Assembly (NCBI GenBank): GCA_937952135.1
Contig: CALFYL010000345.1
Span: 1 to 64,000, forward strand
Origin: an uncultured Planctomycetia bacterium
Lineage (GTDB): Bacteria > Planctomycetota > UBA1135 > GCA-002686595
Length of the DNA: 64,000 nt
Direction of reading: 5' to 3'
Positions within the stretch are counted from its first letter, which is position 1, and each line of letters starts with the position of its first letter. A program made the translations under genes and the position numbers. This document shows positions 41,191 to 50,676 of this stretch, piece by piece. The notes under the pieces are model-generated. The model was not told where the DNA came from and searched no databases. It saw only the letters and a program-made list of their open reading frames with translations.

Positions 41191-42411
41191 ATGCGCTCCC
41201 TCCTGGTCCTCGGCTGCACCGGCTCGATCGGCGTTCAAACGCTCGATGTCGTGCGTGCCTCGGGTGGCCGCTTTCGCGTCACCGGCCTCGCCGCGCGGGC
41301 GTCGTGGCGCGAGCTCGCGAAACAGGCGCTGGAGTTCCAGCCGCGCTACGTCGCGCTCGAGGACCCGAGCGCCGCCGAGGACCTGCGCGCGCTGCTGCCC
41401 GCGTCGATCGAGCTGCTCGCCGGCCCGGACGCGCTGGAGCGGCTGTGCGAGCGCGCGGACTTCGAGCTCGCGGTGCACGGCGTCGTCGGCGCGCGCGGCG
41501 TTCGCGCCTCGGAGCGCGTGCTCGCGCGCGGGAAGCTGCTCGCCCTCGCGAACAAGGAGTCGCTCGTCGTCGCGGGCGCGGAGCTGATGGAGCTCGCGCG
41601 CGTGCGCGGCGGCGCGATCCTCCCGGTCGACAGCGAGCTGTGCGCGATCCACCAGTGCCTCGCGGGCGCGCCGATGAAGTCGGTGCGGCGCATCGTGCTC
41701 ACCGCCAGCGGCGGGCCCTTCCGCGACTTCGAGCCCGAGCGCCTCGAGGGCGCGACGCCCGCGATGGCGCTCAAGCACCCGACTTGGTCGATGGGCCCGC
41801 GCATCACGATCGGCTCGGCGACGCTCATGAACAAGGCGCTGGAAGTCGTCGAGGCGCACCATCTGTTCGGCCTCGAGCGCGCGCGCATCGAAGTCGTGAT
41901 CCACCGCCAGTCGATCGTGCATTCGCTCGTCGAGTTCGTCGACGGCTCGGTGCTCGCGCAGATGGGGCCGCCCGACATGCGCGGCCCGCTGCACTACTGC
42001 CTGCACCACCCAGGGCGCGCGCCCTCGACGCTGCGCGGCTTCGACGTGGAGCTCTTCCGCCAGCTCAGCTTCGAGCCCGTCGACCCACGGCGCTTCCCGG
42101 CGCTCGAGCTCGGCTTCGAATGCGTCGAACAGGGTGGCGACAGCGGGGCGGTCCTCAACGCCGCCGACGAAGTGACCGTGCAGGCCTTCCTGGAGGGCCA
42201 GATCGCGTTCCCGCAGATCACGAGCATCAACCGCGACGTGCTCGCGCGCCGCCCGCGACTCGAAGGCTCCATTGAACGCCTGCTGGAAGCCGACCAAAGG
42301 TCCCGTGAGCTGGCTCGCCTCGCCATCGCGCAAGCCGCCCTGGCACGAGCCGACCTCGGCCCGGCCGCCATCGAACAAGCATCCGCGGCCGCCGCTCGTC
42401 CGCAGCGCTGA
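41191..42411 (+). CDS. dxr: 1-deoxy-D-xylulose 5-phosphate reductoisomerase
   Basis: Dxr makes MEP in the non-mevalonate isoprenoid pathway. The 406-residue product has the NADPH loop LGCTGSIGVQTLDVV, ANKESLVVAG, the metal/substrate segment LPVDSELCAIHQ, TASGGPFRD, HPTWSMGPRITIGSATLMNKALEVVEAHHLF and a C-terminal helical domain. The Asp-Ser-Glu core is intact, though the usual following His is Leu. The ATG at 41191 gives the normal N-terminus and is divergent from the Nudix-PurM gene. rseP follows 133 bases later, a common pairing. Confidence 0.94.
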   Translation: MRSLLVLGCTGSIGVQTLDVVRASGGRFRVTGLAARASWRELAKQALEFQPRYVALEDPSAAEDLRALLPASIELLAGPDALERLCERADFELAVHGVVGARGVRASERVLARGKLLALANKESLVVAGAELMELARVRGGAILPVDSELCAIHQCLAGAPMKSVRRIVLTASGGPFRDFEPERLEGATPAMALKHPTWSMGPRITIGSATLMNKALEVVEAHHLFGLERARIEVVIHRQSIVHSLVEFVDGSVLAQMGPPDMRGPLHYCLHHPGRAPSTLRGFDVELFRQLSFEPVDPRRFPALELGFECVEQGGDSGAVLNAADEVTVQAFLEGQIAFPQITSINRDVLARRPRLEGSIERLLEADQRSRELARLAIAQAALARADLGPAAIEQASAAAARPQR

Positions 42412-42544
42412 ATCGAAGGGCTCCTCGGACCCGCCCGTTCGCGATCCTCGCCTCCCGCTCCCCTCTCCGCCTTTGATCACCCCCGTCGGCCCGCCCTGCT
42501 CTTCGGGCCGCTGACCCGCACAAGCCGCTCCCCACCCGACGCGC

Positions 42545-44389
42545 ATGGATTTCGATTCGACTTGGCGCACCGTCCTCATGGTGCTCGGCATCGGGCTCGT
42601 GATCTTCGTTCACGAGCTCGGCCACTTCCTCGCCGCGCGGATGTGCGGCGTTCGCGTCGAGACCTTCAGCCTCGGCTTCGGACCGCGCCTGATCGGATGG
42701 CGCCGCGGCGACACGCTGTACCAGATCGCGCTGCTGCCGATCGGCGGCTTTTGCCGCATGGCGGGCGAGGATCCGACCGCGAACGACGGCCGCCCGGCGC
42801 CGGACGAGCTGCGCGCCAAGAGCGTCGGCCAGCGCTTCTTCATCTACTCCGGCGGCGTGTTGATGAACGTGGTCTTCGCGTTGCTCGCGATGCCGATCGT
42901 GCTGTTCCTCGGCGCCTCCTTCAGCGAGCCCGTGGTCGGCGAAGTCGAGCGCGGCGGTCCTGCGTGGCACGCGGGCATCGAACCCGGCGCGCGCATCCTG
43001 TCGGTCAACGGCGCGCCGACCGCGTCGTTCGACTTCATCCAGCAGGAGGTCGCGCTCGGCTCGCCCGACATGACGGAGCTCGTGGTGCTCGATCCCGGCG
43101 CGAGCGAGCCGCGCACGTTGCGCCTCGAGCCGGACTACCACAAAGAGATCGGCATCAACACGATCGGCGTCGTCCCGGGCGCGGATCGAAACGGCGCCAT
43201 CGCGGTGACCCCCGGCTCGGCGGCGGCGGAGGCGGGCCTCACCAACGAGGACCGCATCCTCGGAGTGCGCTGCGAGCTTCCGGAACTGCCGCTCGACGCG
43301 CAGCTCGCGCTCGTGACCTCGACCGGCGCGCCGCTCGTGCTCCGCGTGCAACGCGGCGACGAACCCGAGCGCGAAGTCACCGTCACGCCGCGCACGAAAG
43401 AGCGCGAGAACAAGCGCATGCTCGGCGTCGCGCCGATCGCGGACCTCGTGAAGGACCTGCGCGCGAGCGAGCGCGTCAAAGCGCTCGGCCTGCGCATCGG
43501 CGACCGCGTCCTCAGCGTGAATGGAAAGCGCCTGCACCGCCCCCTCGACTTCGAACTCGGACTGGTGGCGGGGACGGACGGCACACAGTTCGAGATCGAG
43601 CGCGACGGCCGGCGCGAGACCCTTCGCGGACCGAAGTTGACGCGCGACGAGGCGCTCGCGCTGAGCCGCGACGTGGCCTTCGAGATCCCGCCGAAGGAGG
43701 TCGCGATCTACCTGATGCCGCACGCGAGCGTGCGCGGCGTGCTCGAGGACGGCGACCGCGTCGTGGCGGCGGGCGGCGTGCCCTTGGGCGACTGGGAGAG
43801 CTTCCTGCCGATGGTGCGTTCGGCCGCCGAGCAAGATCGCAGCCTGCTGCTGCGCATCGCGCGCGAGGGCGCCGACGGGCGCGTCGAGGTGAGCGAGCTC
43901 TCGGTCTCGCCGGGCCCGGCGTTCGACACGCTCTACGGCTTCGCGCAACGCGAGGCGATGTACACCTACCGCGCGAGCAGCGCGCTCGAAGCGCTGCAGG
44001 TCGGAGTGCAAGCCAACTGGAAGTTCGCGAGCGACACGTGGTCGATGGTCAAGCGCATGCTGCTCGGCCAGGTTTCGCCCAAGAACATGGGCGGGATCAT
44101 CTCGATCGGAGTCGTGTCCTACTCGTGGTCGGAGCACGGCGTGCTGAAGCTGCTCTTCTTCCTGTGCATGCTCAGCATGAACCTCGCGTTCATCAACGTG
44201 CTGCCCATTCCGCTCTTGGACGGCGGCCACCTGTTCTTCCTGATCATCGAGAAGCTCAAGGGCAGCCCGGTTTCGGAGCGCGTGTTCGGCTACAGCCAGG
44301 TCGTCGGCCTCGTGCTGATCCTCACGCTGCTCGTGTACGTGACCTACAACGACATCATGCGTCTCGACCGCTTCTTCAGCAGTCCGTGA
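42545..44389 (+). CDS. rseP: RseP-type site-2 protease with extra PDZ units
   Basis: This membrane-embedded metalloprotease cuts anti-sigma factors and leftover signal peptides. The 614-residue protein has the zinc motif HELGH (23-27), the LGFGPRL and GGFCRMAGE segments and the C-terminal NVLPIPLLDGGHLFF with the third ligand region. The family is normally about 360-450 residues with one or two PDZ domains. Here four PDZ-like segments can be made out between the two catalytic halves. The ECF sigma/anti-sigma pair at 51-52 kb is a possible target, an inference only. Confidence 0.92.
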   Translation: MDFDSTWRTVLMVLGIGLVIFVHELGHFLAARMCGVRVETFSLGFGPRLIGWRRGDTLYQIALLPIGGFCRMAGEDPTANDGRPAPDELRAKSVGQRFFIYSGGVLMNVVFALLAMPIVLFLGASFSEPVVGEVERGGPAWHAGIEPGARILSVNGAPTASFDFIQQEVALGSPDMTELVVLDPGASEPRTLRLEPDYHKEIGINTIGVVPGADRNGAIAVTPGSAAAEAGLTNEDRILGVRCELPELPLDAQLALVTSTGAPLVLRVQRGDEPEREVTVTPRTKERENKRMLGVAPIADLVKDLRASERVKALGLRIGDRVLSVNGKRLHRPLDFELGLVAGTDGTQFEIERDGRRETLRGPKLTRDEALALSRDVAFEIPPKEVAIYLMPHASVRGVLEDGDRVVAAGGVPLGDWESFLPMVRSAAEQDRSLLLRIAREGADGRVEVSELSVSPGPAFDTLYGFAQREAMYTYRASSALEALQVGVQANWKFASDTWSMVKRMLLGQVSPKNMGGIISIGVVSYSWSEHGVLKLLFFLCMLSMNLAFINVLPIPLLDGGHLFFLIIEKLKGSPVSERVFGYSQVVGLVLILTLLVYVTYNDIMRLDRFFSSP

Positions 44390-44425
44390 GCCGCGGGGAC
44401 CGAGGAGCGGCGTGAGGGTCCGAAG

Positions 44426-45352
44426 TTGACGGCGCTGGCCTGGGGCCGCGTCTTGCGCCTGTCGCTCGCTCCGTCGGCGGTGGCGGACGTCGCCGCGGGT
44501 CTGTTCATCGCCCACTGGGGGCTTTTTCCGCCGCTTTCCAGCGTGTGGCCGATGCTCGCCGCGAGCGCCTGCGTCTACCACGGAGGCATGGCGCTCAACG
44601 ACTGGGCGGACCGCGACGACGACGCGAGAACGCGCCCGGAACGGCCCATCCCCAGCGGCGAGCTGCGCGCCTCGCACGTGGGCGTCGTCGGTGCAGCGCT
44701 GCTCGTGCTCGCCGTCGGTTTCGCGGCGCTCGTGTCGCCGGCCGCAGCGGCTTGGGCCGCGGGTCTCGCCGCGCTCGTGCTCGCTTACGACTTCGGATCG
44801 CGCGGCGCGTGGTCGGGGCCGTTCCTGCTCGGCGCTTGCCGCGCGGCGAACCTCGCCTTCGGGTTGCTGCACGCCTCGACGCTTTCCGACCACTTCGCGC
44901 ACGCGCTGCCGCGAGCGTGGTTCGCGCTTCCGCTGCTCTACGGCGCTTACGTTTTCAGCGCTTCGAAGATCGCGCGCTTGGAAGACCGCGCCGACGATGC
45001 GGGAGTCGGCGGCGTCGCGCGCGTCTACGCGGGTCTCACCGCGTTGCTCTTGCTCGCGCCCGCGGTCGTCGACGTGCAGCGCGAATCCGCGCTCGCGCCC
45101 GACCTCGTCGCGCTCGCCGTCGCCGCCGCCGCGTCGTGGAGCCTGCTTCGCGCCGCCGCGACCACGCGCGAATGGACGCGCGCCGCCTGCGGCCGCTTCA
45201 CCGGCCTCGCGCTGCGGCGCTTGCTCGTCTTCACCGCGGTGTGCGTGCTGAGCCACCGCGGAGCGACGTCCGACGGATGGGTCCTCGCGCTCGCGATCCT
45301 GGCGGGTTTCCCGCTGTCCGCGGCGCTGCGGCGCGTCTTCCCGCCGACCTGA
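44426..45352 (+). CDS. UbiA-family prenyltransferase
   Basis: The 308-residue membrane protein has eight or nine hydrophobic helices and the first Asp-rich motif NDWADRDDDARTRPERPIPSG, which is diagnostic for UbiA prenyltransferases. A second acidic loop (ARLEDRADDAG) follows the later helices. The family attaches prenyl chains to aromatic acceptors. The form resembles EboC-like members, but no other ebo genes are present. The start is TTG at 44426, 36 bases after rseP. The acceptor is not predictable. Confidence 0.85.
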   Translation: MTALAWGRVLRLSLAPSAVADVAAGLFIAHWGLFPPLSSVWPMLAASACVYHGGMALNDWADRDDDARTRPERPIPSGELRASHVGVVGAALLVLAVGFAALVSPAAAAWAAGLAALVLAYDFGSRGAWSGPFLLGACRAANLAFGLLHASTLSDHFAHALPRAWFALPLLYGAYVFSASKIARLEDRADDAGVGGVARVYAGLTALLLLAPAVVDVQRESALAPDLVALAVAAAASWSLLRAAATTREWTRAACGRFTGLALRRLLVFTAVCVLSHRGATSDGWVLALAILAGFPLSAALRRVFPPT

Positions 45353-45367
45353 GCGCCCGGCTCGAGC

Positions 45368-46690
45368 TCAACCGTCGCTCGAAGCCGCGAGTGCTCGAGC
45401 TTCGCGCGCGAGCCACTCCAGCGCGGTCGCGCGCGAGACGAGTTCGCCTTCGAGCTGCCGCTCCTCGGCGAGTTCGAGCACGCGTTTCCAGTGCGGTCCG
45501 CGCGGGATCTTGCTGCTCTCGAGGTCGGCGCTCGTGAGCAACGGCGCGGGTCGCAGTTCCTCGGGCGCCAGCGAGGCGGCCCAGAGCGCGAGAGCCTCGA
45601 GCGCCTCGTTCGGCGCACCGTCCACGCTCCGCCACGCACGCAGGCACGCGAGCGCGTTCGCCCAGTGCGGCTCGCGCACGAGCTTGATGCGCGCCGCGCG
45701 CGGAGCGGAAGCGAGCGGACCCAGCGCATGAAGACGCTGCTCGAGCCGCCACGTCGCCGCCAGCCCGTCGAACAGCGCGCGCGAGGGGCGGAGCGCCTTC
45801 ACGAGCGCGTGTGCGCGCGCGCGAGCCGCCGCGTCGTCGCTCGCGTGGCCCCAGGCCGGATCGAACAGCACCGCGAAGCCGCGCTCGGCGCCCGGACGCT
45901 CGCCGAGCGCCTCCAGCGCCCGCCAACGCAGCTCCGTGGACTTCGGACCCACGTCCGACGCCACGAGCGCCGCGTGGCCGGGACAGAGCACTTCGAGCAC
46001 GCCCGAGCTGTCGAGCAGCCGCAGCGCTCGCGAACAGGCGTGGCGGTCGAAGACCAGCAGCAATTCGCCCAGCCGGCGTTCCGCGCTGACCCCGCGCAGC
46101 GACGCCAGGCTCGCGCGCGCCGCCTCGAAGGTCGGCGGGTCGATCTCGAGCTCGTTGGCCGCCGCGAGCCGCGCCATGCGCACGAGCCGCAGCCCGTCCT
46201 CGGCGAAGCGCTCGCGCGGATCCCCCACCGTGCGCAGCCGCCGCGCTCGAAGATCCTCGAGCCCGCCGAAGGGGTCGGCGAGGGCGTCGTCGAGCGGATC
46301 GAGGTAGAGCGCGTTGCACGTGAAGTCGCGCCGCGCGGCGTCGTCGCGCAGGTCGGCGCTGAAGCTCACCTGGCTCGGCCGGCGCGCGTCGTGGTGGCCG
46401 AGCTCGCTGCGAAAGGTCGTGACCTGGGTTTCGACGCCTTCGACGACGACGATGATCGTGCCGAAGGCCTTGCCCACCGCGGCGGTGTGCTCGAAGAGCT
46501 TCTCGACCTCGTCCGGAAGCGCGTCGGTCGCGAGGTCGATGTCCTTCGGCCGTTTGCCGAGCGCCAGGTCGCGCACCGCGCCGCCGACCAACCACGCCTG
46601 CCGGCCGTTCGCGCGCAAGCGGCGCGCGATCGCCACCGTCGCCGAGCGCAGCGGCGGCGCAAGGCACTCCATCGAAGGGCGCTCGAGCAT
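45368..46690 (-). CDS. tRNA nucleotidyltransferase / poly(A) polymerase family
   Basis: The 440-residue class II nucleotidyltransferase adds or repairs the CCA end of tRNA, or makes poly(A) tails. The head motif is AWLVGGAVRDLALGKRPKDI with the DLATDA Asp pair. RRDFTCNALYLDP, GGLEDLRARRLRTVG and RFAEDGLRLVRMARLAA are all family signatures. Both leucine tRNAs in the window encode their CCA, so repair or tailing is possible. The start is ATG at 46690 or 46672. It is divergent from a pilin-like gene 38 bases away. Confidence 0.9.
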   Translation of the reverse strand: MLERPSMECLAPPLRSATVAIARRLRANGRQAWLVGGAVRDLALGKRPKDIDLATDALPDEVEKLFEHTAAVGKAFGTIIVVVEGVETQVTTFRSELGHHDARRPSQVSFSADLRDDAARRDFTCNALYLDPLDDALADPFGGLEDLRARRLRTVGDPRERFAEDGLRLVRMARLAAANELEIDPPTFEAARASLASLRGVSAERRLGELLLVFDRHACSRALRLLDSSGVLEVLCPGHAALVASDVGPKSTELRWRALEALGERPGAERGFAVLFDPAWGHASDDAAARARAHALVKALRPSRALFDGLAATWRLEQRLHALGPLASAPRAARIKLVREPHWANALACLRAWRSVDGAPNEALEALALWAASLAPEELRPAPLLTSADLESSKIPRGPHWKRVLELAEERQLEGELVSRATALEWLAREARALAASSDG

Positions 46691-46728
46691 GCTTGAAGCG
46701 TACCAACGGCGCGCGCACAATCGGCCGC

Positions 46729-47244
46729 GTGAGGATCTTCGCTGTCCACGCACGTTCGGCGCCCGCGCGCCGTGGCGCATTGCACTGGGCCGACGCATCG
46801 GTGCTGCTCGCGGTCGGAGTCGTCGTGCTCCTGGTCTCGCTGCCGCGGCTGCGCGAGTTCGCGCTGCGCGAGAACGAGACCGACGCGCGCACGCTGGTCA
46901 CGCGCCTGGGTGAAGTGTGCGCGCGCGAAAAGCACGCGGGCAGTCTGGCGCAAGCCCTCGAACTCGAACCGCAGCTCGTCGCGCGCCTCGACGACGCGGA
47001 ATGGCTCGACCACGGCCGCGTCCTGCGCCGCCACGGCTACTTGTTCGAACTCGACGCGAGCCGCACGCCGGCGCGCGTCGTCGCCTGGCCCTGGGAGCAC
47101 GGGCGCACCGGTTTCCGCGCCTTCCGCTGGGAGGCGGGCGCGCTCGAGATCCACTCGAACCGGGCCGGCGCGTGGAGCGGGACCGAGGCGTCGCCGCGCG
47201 CGGACGCGCCCGGCGACGGCTGGCGTCCGGTCGAAGCGCCCTGA
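46729..47244 (+). CDS. Pilin-like single-span protein
   Basis: The 171-residue product has a basic N-terminus followed by a hydrophobic helix (about 24-41, DASVLLAVGVVVLLVSL) and then a charged helical segment RLREFALRENETDARTLVTRL, as in type IV pilins and pseudopilins. The canonical prepilin cleavage site with Phe-Thr-Leu-Ile-Glu is absent. The C-terminal domain is beta-like. The start is GTG at 46729, with TTG at 46693 possible. No pilus machinery genes are adjacent. Confidence 0.65.
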   Translation: MRIFAVHARSAPARRGALHWADASVLLAVGVVVLLVSLPRLREFALRENETDARTLVTRLGEVCAREKHAGSLAQALELEPQLVARLDDAEWLDHGRVLRRHGYLFELDASRTPARVVAWPWEHGRTGFRAFRWEAGALEIHSNRAGAWSGTEASPRADAPGDGWRPVEAP

Positions 47245-47274
47245 GACTTGGCGCTGGCGTCGAGCGTCGAAAGC

Positions 47275-47307
47275 GAGCGCTGAAGACGAGCGCTGAAGAC
47301 GAGCGCT
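47275..47307 (+). repeat. 13-bp exact tandem repeat
   Basis: GAGCGCTGAAGAC occurs twice in tandem (47275-47287, 47288-47300), then a partial GAGCGCT. It sits between two converging genes. The copies are identical, so a recent duplication is likely. Confidence 0.75.
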
Positions 47308-47326
47308 CTCTCGCCGTCGCTCGCGT

Positions 47327-49099
47327 TCAGCGCGGGCCCGGGTAGCAGCGCCACAGCAAGCACTGCAACGCGAGGCGCGCGTCGGCTTGCTCGACGCGCA
47401 ACGTGGCGCGCTTAAGCAGCGGCGCGGCGTCCTCGACGGACGCCATCAACGTCAGACGATCCGCCGCGAACACGAGTTCGTACGGCGAGAGCGCCTCGGT
47501 CTCGATCAGACGCATGAGTTCCGCGCGCGCGAACGGGGTCGGCCGCGTGGTCAGCGCCTCGAGCAGATCGAAGCGCAACGCGGGGTCCTTCGCGGAGGCG
47601 AGTTCCTCGGTCGCGAGCCGCTGACCGGGCTCGCCGAGGTTGCCGACCAGGCGCAGGAACCAGCGCTGCGCGGGCATGCCCTTGATCACGCCCTGCTGGC
47701 CGCGCGCGCGTTCGCGCAGCAGGCGCGCCGCGTCGTCGAGCGGAATGCGTGCGATCGATTCGAGGATCGACACGCGCTCGGCGAGCGGTGTCGCGCCCTC
47801 CGCGGTGACGCGTCGCGAGAGCACCTCGAGCGCGCGCGCCGCGACCTCGCGGTCCGTCGACAGCGCCGGTTCGAGCGCGCTCATCGCGAGGCCGAGGGAT
47901 TCGTACGGGCCGTCGCCGATCAGCGCGAGCGCGCGGTCGATCGCGAGACGGTCACCCTGGCGGATGAGGATGTTGAGGCACGCGGAGGCGAGGGTCTCGT
48001 CCGCGGACAGCGAGCCCGCGCGCAACGCTTCGATCGACGCCGCGCTGGTCGGCGCGAGCGCGTTGATCGCGCGCAGACGCACCTGGGGAAGCGTTTCCTC
48101 GAGCGCGAGCTTGGCCACCTCCTCGGGCCGCCCCGCCGCGGAGAACGCCGCGATCGCGAGCTCACGCCGCCAGGGCTCCTCGGCGCGCAATTCGGCGCGC
48201 AGGAACTCGAGCGCCCCCTCGTCGCCCGCGCGCGCCGCGGGCGCCGCGAGGTGCGCCTGAAAACGCGGCGGCAGCTTCGGCCGCAACTCGTTCGCGCGCC
48301 GTGCGACCTCGCTGCTGGTCGAACTCGAAAGCGCCTGACAGAACACATCCCAGTTGTTCGAAGCCTCGCCCGCGGCGATCCAGTCGAGGTAGATCAGGCT
48401 GACGCGCTCGGGGTCGACCGCGTGCATCGCCGTCGCCACCTTGATCTTGTTCTCGTTCGATGCGCGCTCGAAGACCGCCAGCACCGCTTCGAGGTCGGAC
48501 GGCTTGCCGTGCTTGCCGAGCGCCTGCACCGCCTGCACCGCCACGCCCTCGAACGAGCTCTCGAGCGTGCGCAGGAGCACTTCGCGAGCGCCGGGATCGT
48601 CGCTGCGCTGGCACACCTCGACGGCGTTGCGCAGGTGCGCGTAGCCATCCCGGTCGTTGAGGTACGTGTCCACGATGCGGCGTGCGACCGCGATGCCCTG
48701 CGGTCCGCGCGCGGCGAGTTCCTCGCGCGCACGCCGCAGCGCATCCCGGTCGCCGTGGAGCACCATCTCGGTCAACATGCCGAGCGTGTCGGCCGTGTCG
48801 ACGTCGTAGTGCTCCGATTTGACGCACGGCGCGAGCAGGTAGTCGATGCGCGAATCCTTCGCGAGAAACGCGTCGGAGGGTGCGGGCGCGGCGGCGGACG
48901 TCGAATTCGCGTCGTTGGGGGGAGCAGCTTGCGTCGCTTCACTCGGCGCCCGCGATGCCGCATCCGCGCTCGCCCCGCTCGGCGCCGGTTCGTCGCCGCC
49001 GCAGCCCGTGGCGAGGGCGAGCGCTCCGAGCGCAGCCGCGAGCGCCCCCGCGGGGCGGGACGGGTTCGAGATCCGTCGTGAGGCGCGGCGAACGTCCAT
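47327..49099 (-). CDS. HEAT-repeat lipoprotein
   Basis: The 590-residue protein has a lipoprotein signal peptide (AALGALALATGC, Cys33), an Ala/Ser/Pro-rich linker (about 37-76), then a long run of HEAT-like helices such as AVQAVQALGKHGKPSDLEAVLAVF, LAIAAFSAAGRPEEVAKLAL and LRAINALAPTSAAS. It begins four bases after the tolC-like stop, so both are probably made together. A scaffold or outer-membrane-associated role is plausible. No catalytic motif is seen. Confidence 0.85.
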   Translation of the reverse strand: MDVRRASRRISNPSRPAGALAAALGALALATGCGGDEPAPSGASADAASRAPSEATQAAPPNDANSTSAAAPAPSDAFLAKDSRIDYLLAPCVKSEHYDVDTADTLGMLTEMVLHGDRDALRRAREELAARGPQGIAVARRIVDTYLNDRDGYAHLRNAVEVCQRSDDPGAREVLLRTLESSFEGVAVQAVQALGKHGKPSDLEAVLAVFERASNENKIKVATAMHAVDPERVSLIYLDWIAAGEASNNWDVFCQALSSSTSSEVARRANELRPKLPPRFQAHLAAPAARAGDEGALEFLRAELRAEEPWRRELAIAAFSAAGRPEEVAKLALEETLPQVRLRAINALAPTSAASIEALRAGSLSADETLASACLNILIRQGDRLAIDRALALIGDGPYESLGLAMSALEPALSTDREVAARALEVLSRRVTAEGATPLAERVSILESIARIPLDDAARLLRERARGQQGVIKGMPAQRWFLRLVGNLGEPGQRLATEELASAKDPALRFDLLEALTTRPTPFARAELMRLIETEALSPYELVFAADRLTLMASVEDAAPLLKRATLRVEQADARLALQCLLWRCYPGPR

Positions 49100-49103
49100 C
49101 GTG

Positions 49104-50594
49104 CTACGGAGCGACTTCGCCGAGCACGCCTCGCACGAAGTCCAGCGCCGTGAAGGCCTTGACCATGTTGGCGCGGGCGAAGGTGTACGAGTACAGCGAC
49201 TCCGCGAGCTGCTGCTGGAACTCGAGCACCTGGAAGTTCGTCGAGAGCCCTTCGCGGTAGCGCGCTTGCTCGGCGGCGAGCTGGCGGCGCGCGAGTTCGC
49301 GGCTCGCCGCGGCGGCGCGCACGGCCTCGAGCTGGTAGCGCGCGTTGCGCTCGGCCACGCGCACTTCCTCGACGATCTGCGACTCCAGGCGTTCGTAGGT
49401 GAGGCGCGCGGAGCGAATCGTCGCGCGCGCGGCGCGCTCGTTGTTGAGCGCCAGGCGGTTGCCGATCGGCGTGCTGAACGACAGGCCGATCGTCGTCGAA
49501 GGCAAGTCCCAGCCGAAAGCGCCGTCGAGCGCGTCGCCTTCGTTCGGCGACTGCACCGCGCTGCGCGTCGAGAGCGTGAAGTCCAAGGCCGCCTGGCGTT
49601 CGCTCTTCGAGCGCACGAGCCCCTGCTCGGCCACGTCGATCTCGAGCGCCTGCTGCTTCAACTCGGAACGCCGTTGCAGCGCGAGCGCCACGGCCGAATT
49701 CCAGTCCCCGACGACCGGCGGTTCCTCGGTCGGCAACTCGCTCTCGAGACGCAGTCCGCGCTCCCAGGTGTGTTGCGACTTGCCGGGGTACATCAGCCCC
49801 TTCAGTCGGTCCTCGGCGTTGTGCACCGCGACCTGGCGCGCGAGCTGCTGCTCGATCCGCTGCGCGACGTTCGTGTCGGCCTGCAGCACCTCGACCTCGG
49901 TGCCCACGCCCGCGTCGAGCCGGCGGCGGTTCTGTTCGAGCTGCTCGCGGCCCAGCGCGAGCGTCTCGTCGGCCACGCGCAGCTGCTCGAGCGCCGCCAC
50001 GAGGTCCCAGTAGGCGTCGCTCACCGCGCGGTGCAGCGTCTGGCGCGTCTGTCGGATGCGCTCGACCTCCTGGAGGTAGCGCAGCTCGAACTCGCGCTGC
50101 AAGCTCGTCGCGTAGGTCTCGCCGCGCCCGCGCAACAGCGGTTGGTTGAACGCCAGCGCGACGGCGGAGCGCACCGGCAGCGGCGCGTTGAAGCCGTCCG
50201 TGCGCGAGAGGTCGACCGAGGCGCTCAGCGAACCGCCCGTCGTGAGCGGGTAGTCGACGCCGCTCGACATCGACTTGGTCTCGGCGTCGAACGTGATGGT
50301 CTGGAAGTTCCCGCCCGCGAAAACGAACTGCTGCACCTCGGAGTTCGTGTACTCGCCCGAGAGGCGGAACACGGGGTCGAAGCGGCCCCAACTGCCCGCG
50401 AAGGTGAACGACGCGACCTCGGCGTTCTGCTCCTGGAGCTTGAGCCCGAGGTCGTTGGAGATGGCGGTCTCGATGGCCAGCTCGAGGGAGAGCTGGAGCG
50501 GCTCCTCGGCCTGGCACGCGGCGCGCAGAGGCGCCGCCGGACTCAGGGCCGCGATCGAAACGACGGCGACGGCAAGCGGGCTGGGACGGGACAT
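49104..50594 (-). CDS. TolC-family outer membrane protein
   Basis: The 496-residue product has a signal peptide (LAVAVVSIAALSPAAPLRA) and two outer-membrane-efflux repeats with long helices, e.g. LEQLRVADETLALGREQLEQNRRRLDAGVGTEVEVLQADTNVA (~230-275) and the matching YEGL-type segment with RYREGLSTNFQVLEFQQQLAE near the end. It forms the trimeric outer-membrane channel used for export or efflux. No matching inner membrane pump is adjacent; the HEAT lipoprotein is its downstream neighbour. The ATG at 50594 is fixed by the signal peptide. Confidence 0.88.
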   Translation of the reverse strand: MSRPSPLAVAVVSIAALSPAAPLRAACQAEEPLQLSLELAIETAISNDLGLKLQEQNAEVASFTFAGSWGRFDPVFRLSGEYTNSEVQQFVFAGGNFQTITFDAETKSMSSGVDYPLTTGGSLSASVDLSRTDGFNAPLPVRSAVALAFNQPLLRGRGETYATSLQREFELRYLQEVERIRQTRQTLHRAVSDAYWDLVAALEQLRVADETLALGREQLEQNRRRLDAGVGTEVEVLQADTNVAQRIEQQLARQVAVHNAEDRLKGLMYPGKSQHTWERGLRLESELPTEEPPVVGDWNSAVALALQRRSELKQQALEIDVAEQGLVRSKSERQAALDFTLSTRSAVQSPNEGDALDGAFGWDLPSTTIGLSFSTPIGNRLALNNERAARATIRSARLTYERLESQIVEEVRVAERNARYQLEAVRAAAASRELARRQLAAEQARYREGLSTNFQVLEFQQQLAESLYSYTFARANMVKAFTALDFVRGVLGEVAP

Positions 50595-50676
50595 AGGCGC
50601 AAGAGCGTAGCGGGCGCCTCCAGCCCAGGCCACGTAGCGGCGCCGCGAGTCCGCAAAGGTTGTTCCCGCGGCGAGC

